Below are positions 4,922 through 5,082 of a stretch of DNA of 5,082 nucleotides, in pieces. The translations under genes and the position numbers were made by a program. The DNA is from Actinomycetes bacterium (GTDB taxonomy: Bacteria; Actinomycetota; Acidimicrobiia; Spongiisociales; UBA5794): positions 1 through 5,082 of the forward strand of contig JAMBLH010000043.1 in assembly GCA_023336875.1 (NCBI GenBank). The letters are read 5' to 3'. Under the pieces are notes generated by a model, which worked only from the letters and a program-made list of their open reading frames with translations, did no database searches and was not told the DNA's origin. The number at the start of each line of letters is the position of its first letter. Position 1 is the stretch's first letter.

Positions 4922-5082
4922 ACTTCCATCTTACGCCTCACAACGTGCTCCTCCATGATCAGCCGTGTGCACGCCTCCGTCGAAAAGAGGCAATGCGCCC
5001 CATCGCGTCTGCCCATAGCGGCTGCGATGCGTGCCCGGATGGTCGTCCGCGATGCTCGTCGGTGAGGAGATAGACGAGTCCG
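4918..5082 (-). other. window-edge region, possible 3' end of a minus-strand gene
   Basis: All three minus-strand frames are open from the right edge until they stop at 4918, 4931 or about 4963. The translations end MEEHVVRRKMEV, DHGGARCEA and IASFRRRRAHG respectively. Third-position GC is about 63-64% in each, so codon bias does not choose between them, and none shows a motif I recognise. A gene end may lie here, but I cannot say in which frame, or exclude a plus-strand gene or non-coding DNA. Confidence 0.25.
4928..4933 (-). promoter_or_regulatory. -10 box (TAAGAT) for the leaderless start at 4921
   Basis: TAAGAT is close to the TATAAT consensus (4 of 6) and ends 6 nt before ATG 4921, matching the arrangement at 1962, 3060 and 4473. 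No -35 is seen at 17 or 18 nt. Confidence 0.6.

Overview
The window looks like a chromosomal stretch from a GC-rich actinobacterium. Four things point this way: the GC-rich third codon positions, two split-barrel proteins of the deazaflavin (F420)-dependent nitroreductase (DDN) family, a lipoprotein with the actinobacterial 'FAxCMRxxG...DP' signature, and an apparent leaderless start architecture. A lineage such as Acidimicrobiia would fit, but that is a guess from style, not from a marker gene. There is no rRNA, tRNA, CRISPR array, transposase or phage gene in view.

Layout, left to right. 1-124 has no supported gene, only a weak terminator candidate. 125-667 (minus) encodes a 180-aa protein with a soluble N-terminal half and a two-helix membrane hairpin. 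668-872 is a divergent intergenic region that also carries a short plus-strand ORF (706-846) for a possible 46-aa single-helix microprotein. 873-1349 (plus) is the first DDN-family protein. 1350-1473 separates two convergent genes and contains hairpins. 1474-1962 (minus) is a second, quite different DDN-family protein. 2061-2606 (minus) is a secreted lipoprotein built from two copies of a Cys-containing repeat. 2800-3060 (minus) is an 86-aa two-helix membrane protein. 3232-4473 (minus) is a FAD-binding amine-oxidase/phytoene-desaturase-like oxidoreductase. 4703-4921 (minus) is a small hydrophilic protein of unknown function. 4922-5082 stays open in all three minus frames and may hold the end of a further gene.

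Genes in common. Apart from the DDN gene at 873 and the micro-ORF before it, everything reads on the minus strand. However, spacers of about 100-230 bp separate the genes, and most have their own apparent promoter, so this looks like a run of single-gene units rather than one operon. The most consistent signal is that four minus-strand genes (starts at 1962, 3060, 4473 and 4921) each have a TAnnnT hexamer exactly 6 nt before the start codon and no Shine-Dalgarno sequence, which is what leaderless mRNAs look like. Three flavin or deazaflavin redox proteins occur within about 3.6 kb, but nothing in the sequence shows that they share a pathway. I see no clear new multi-gene defence or metabolic system here. 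The best leads are the leaderless start pattern, the duplicated-repeat lipoprotein and the micro-ORF.
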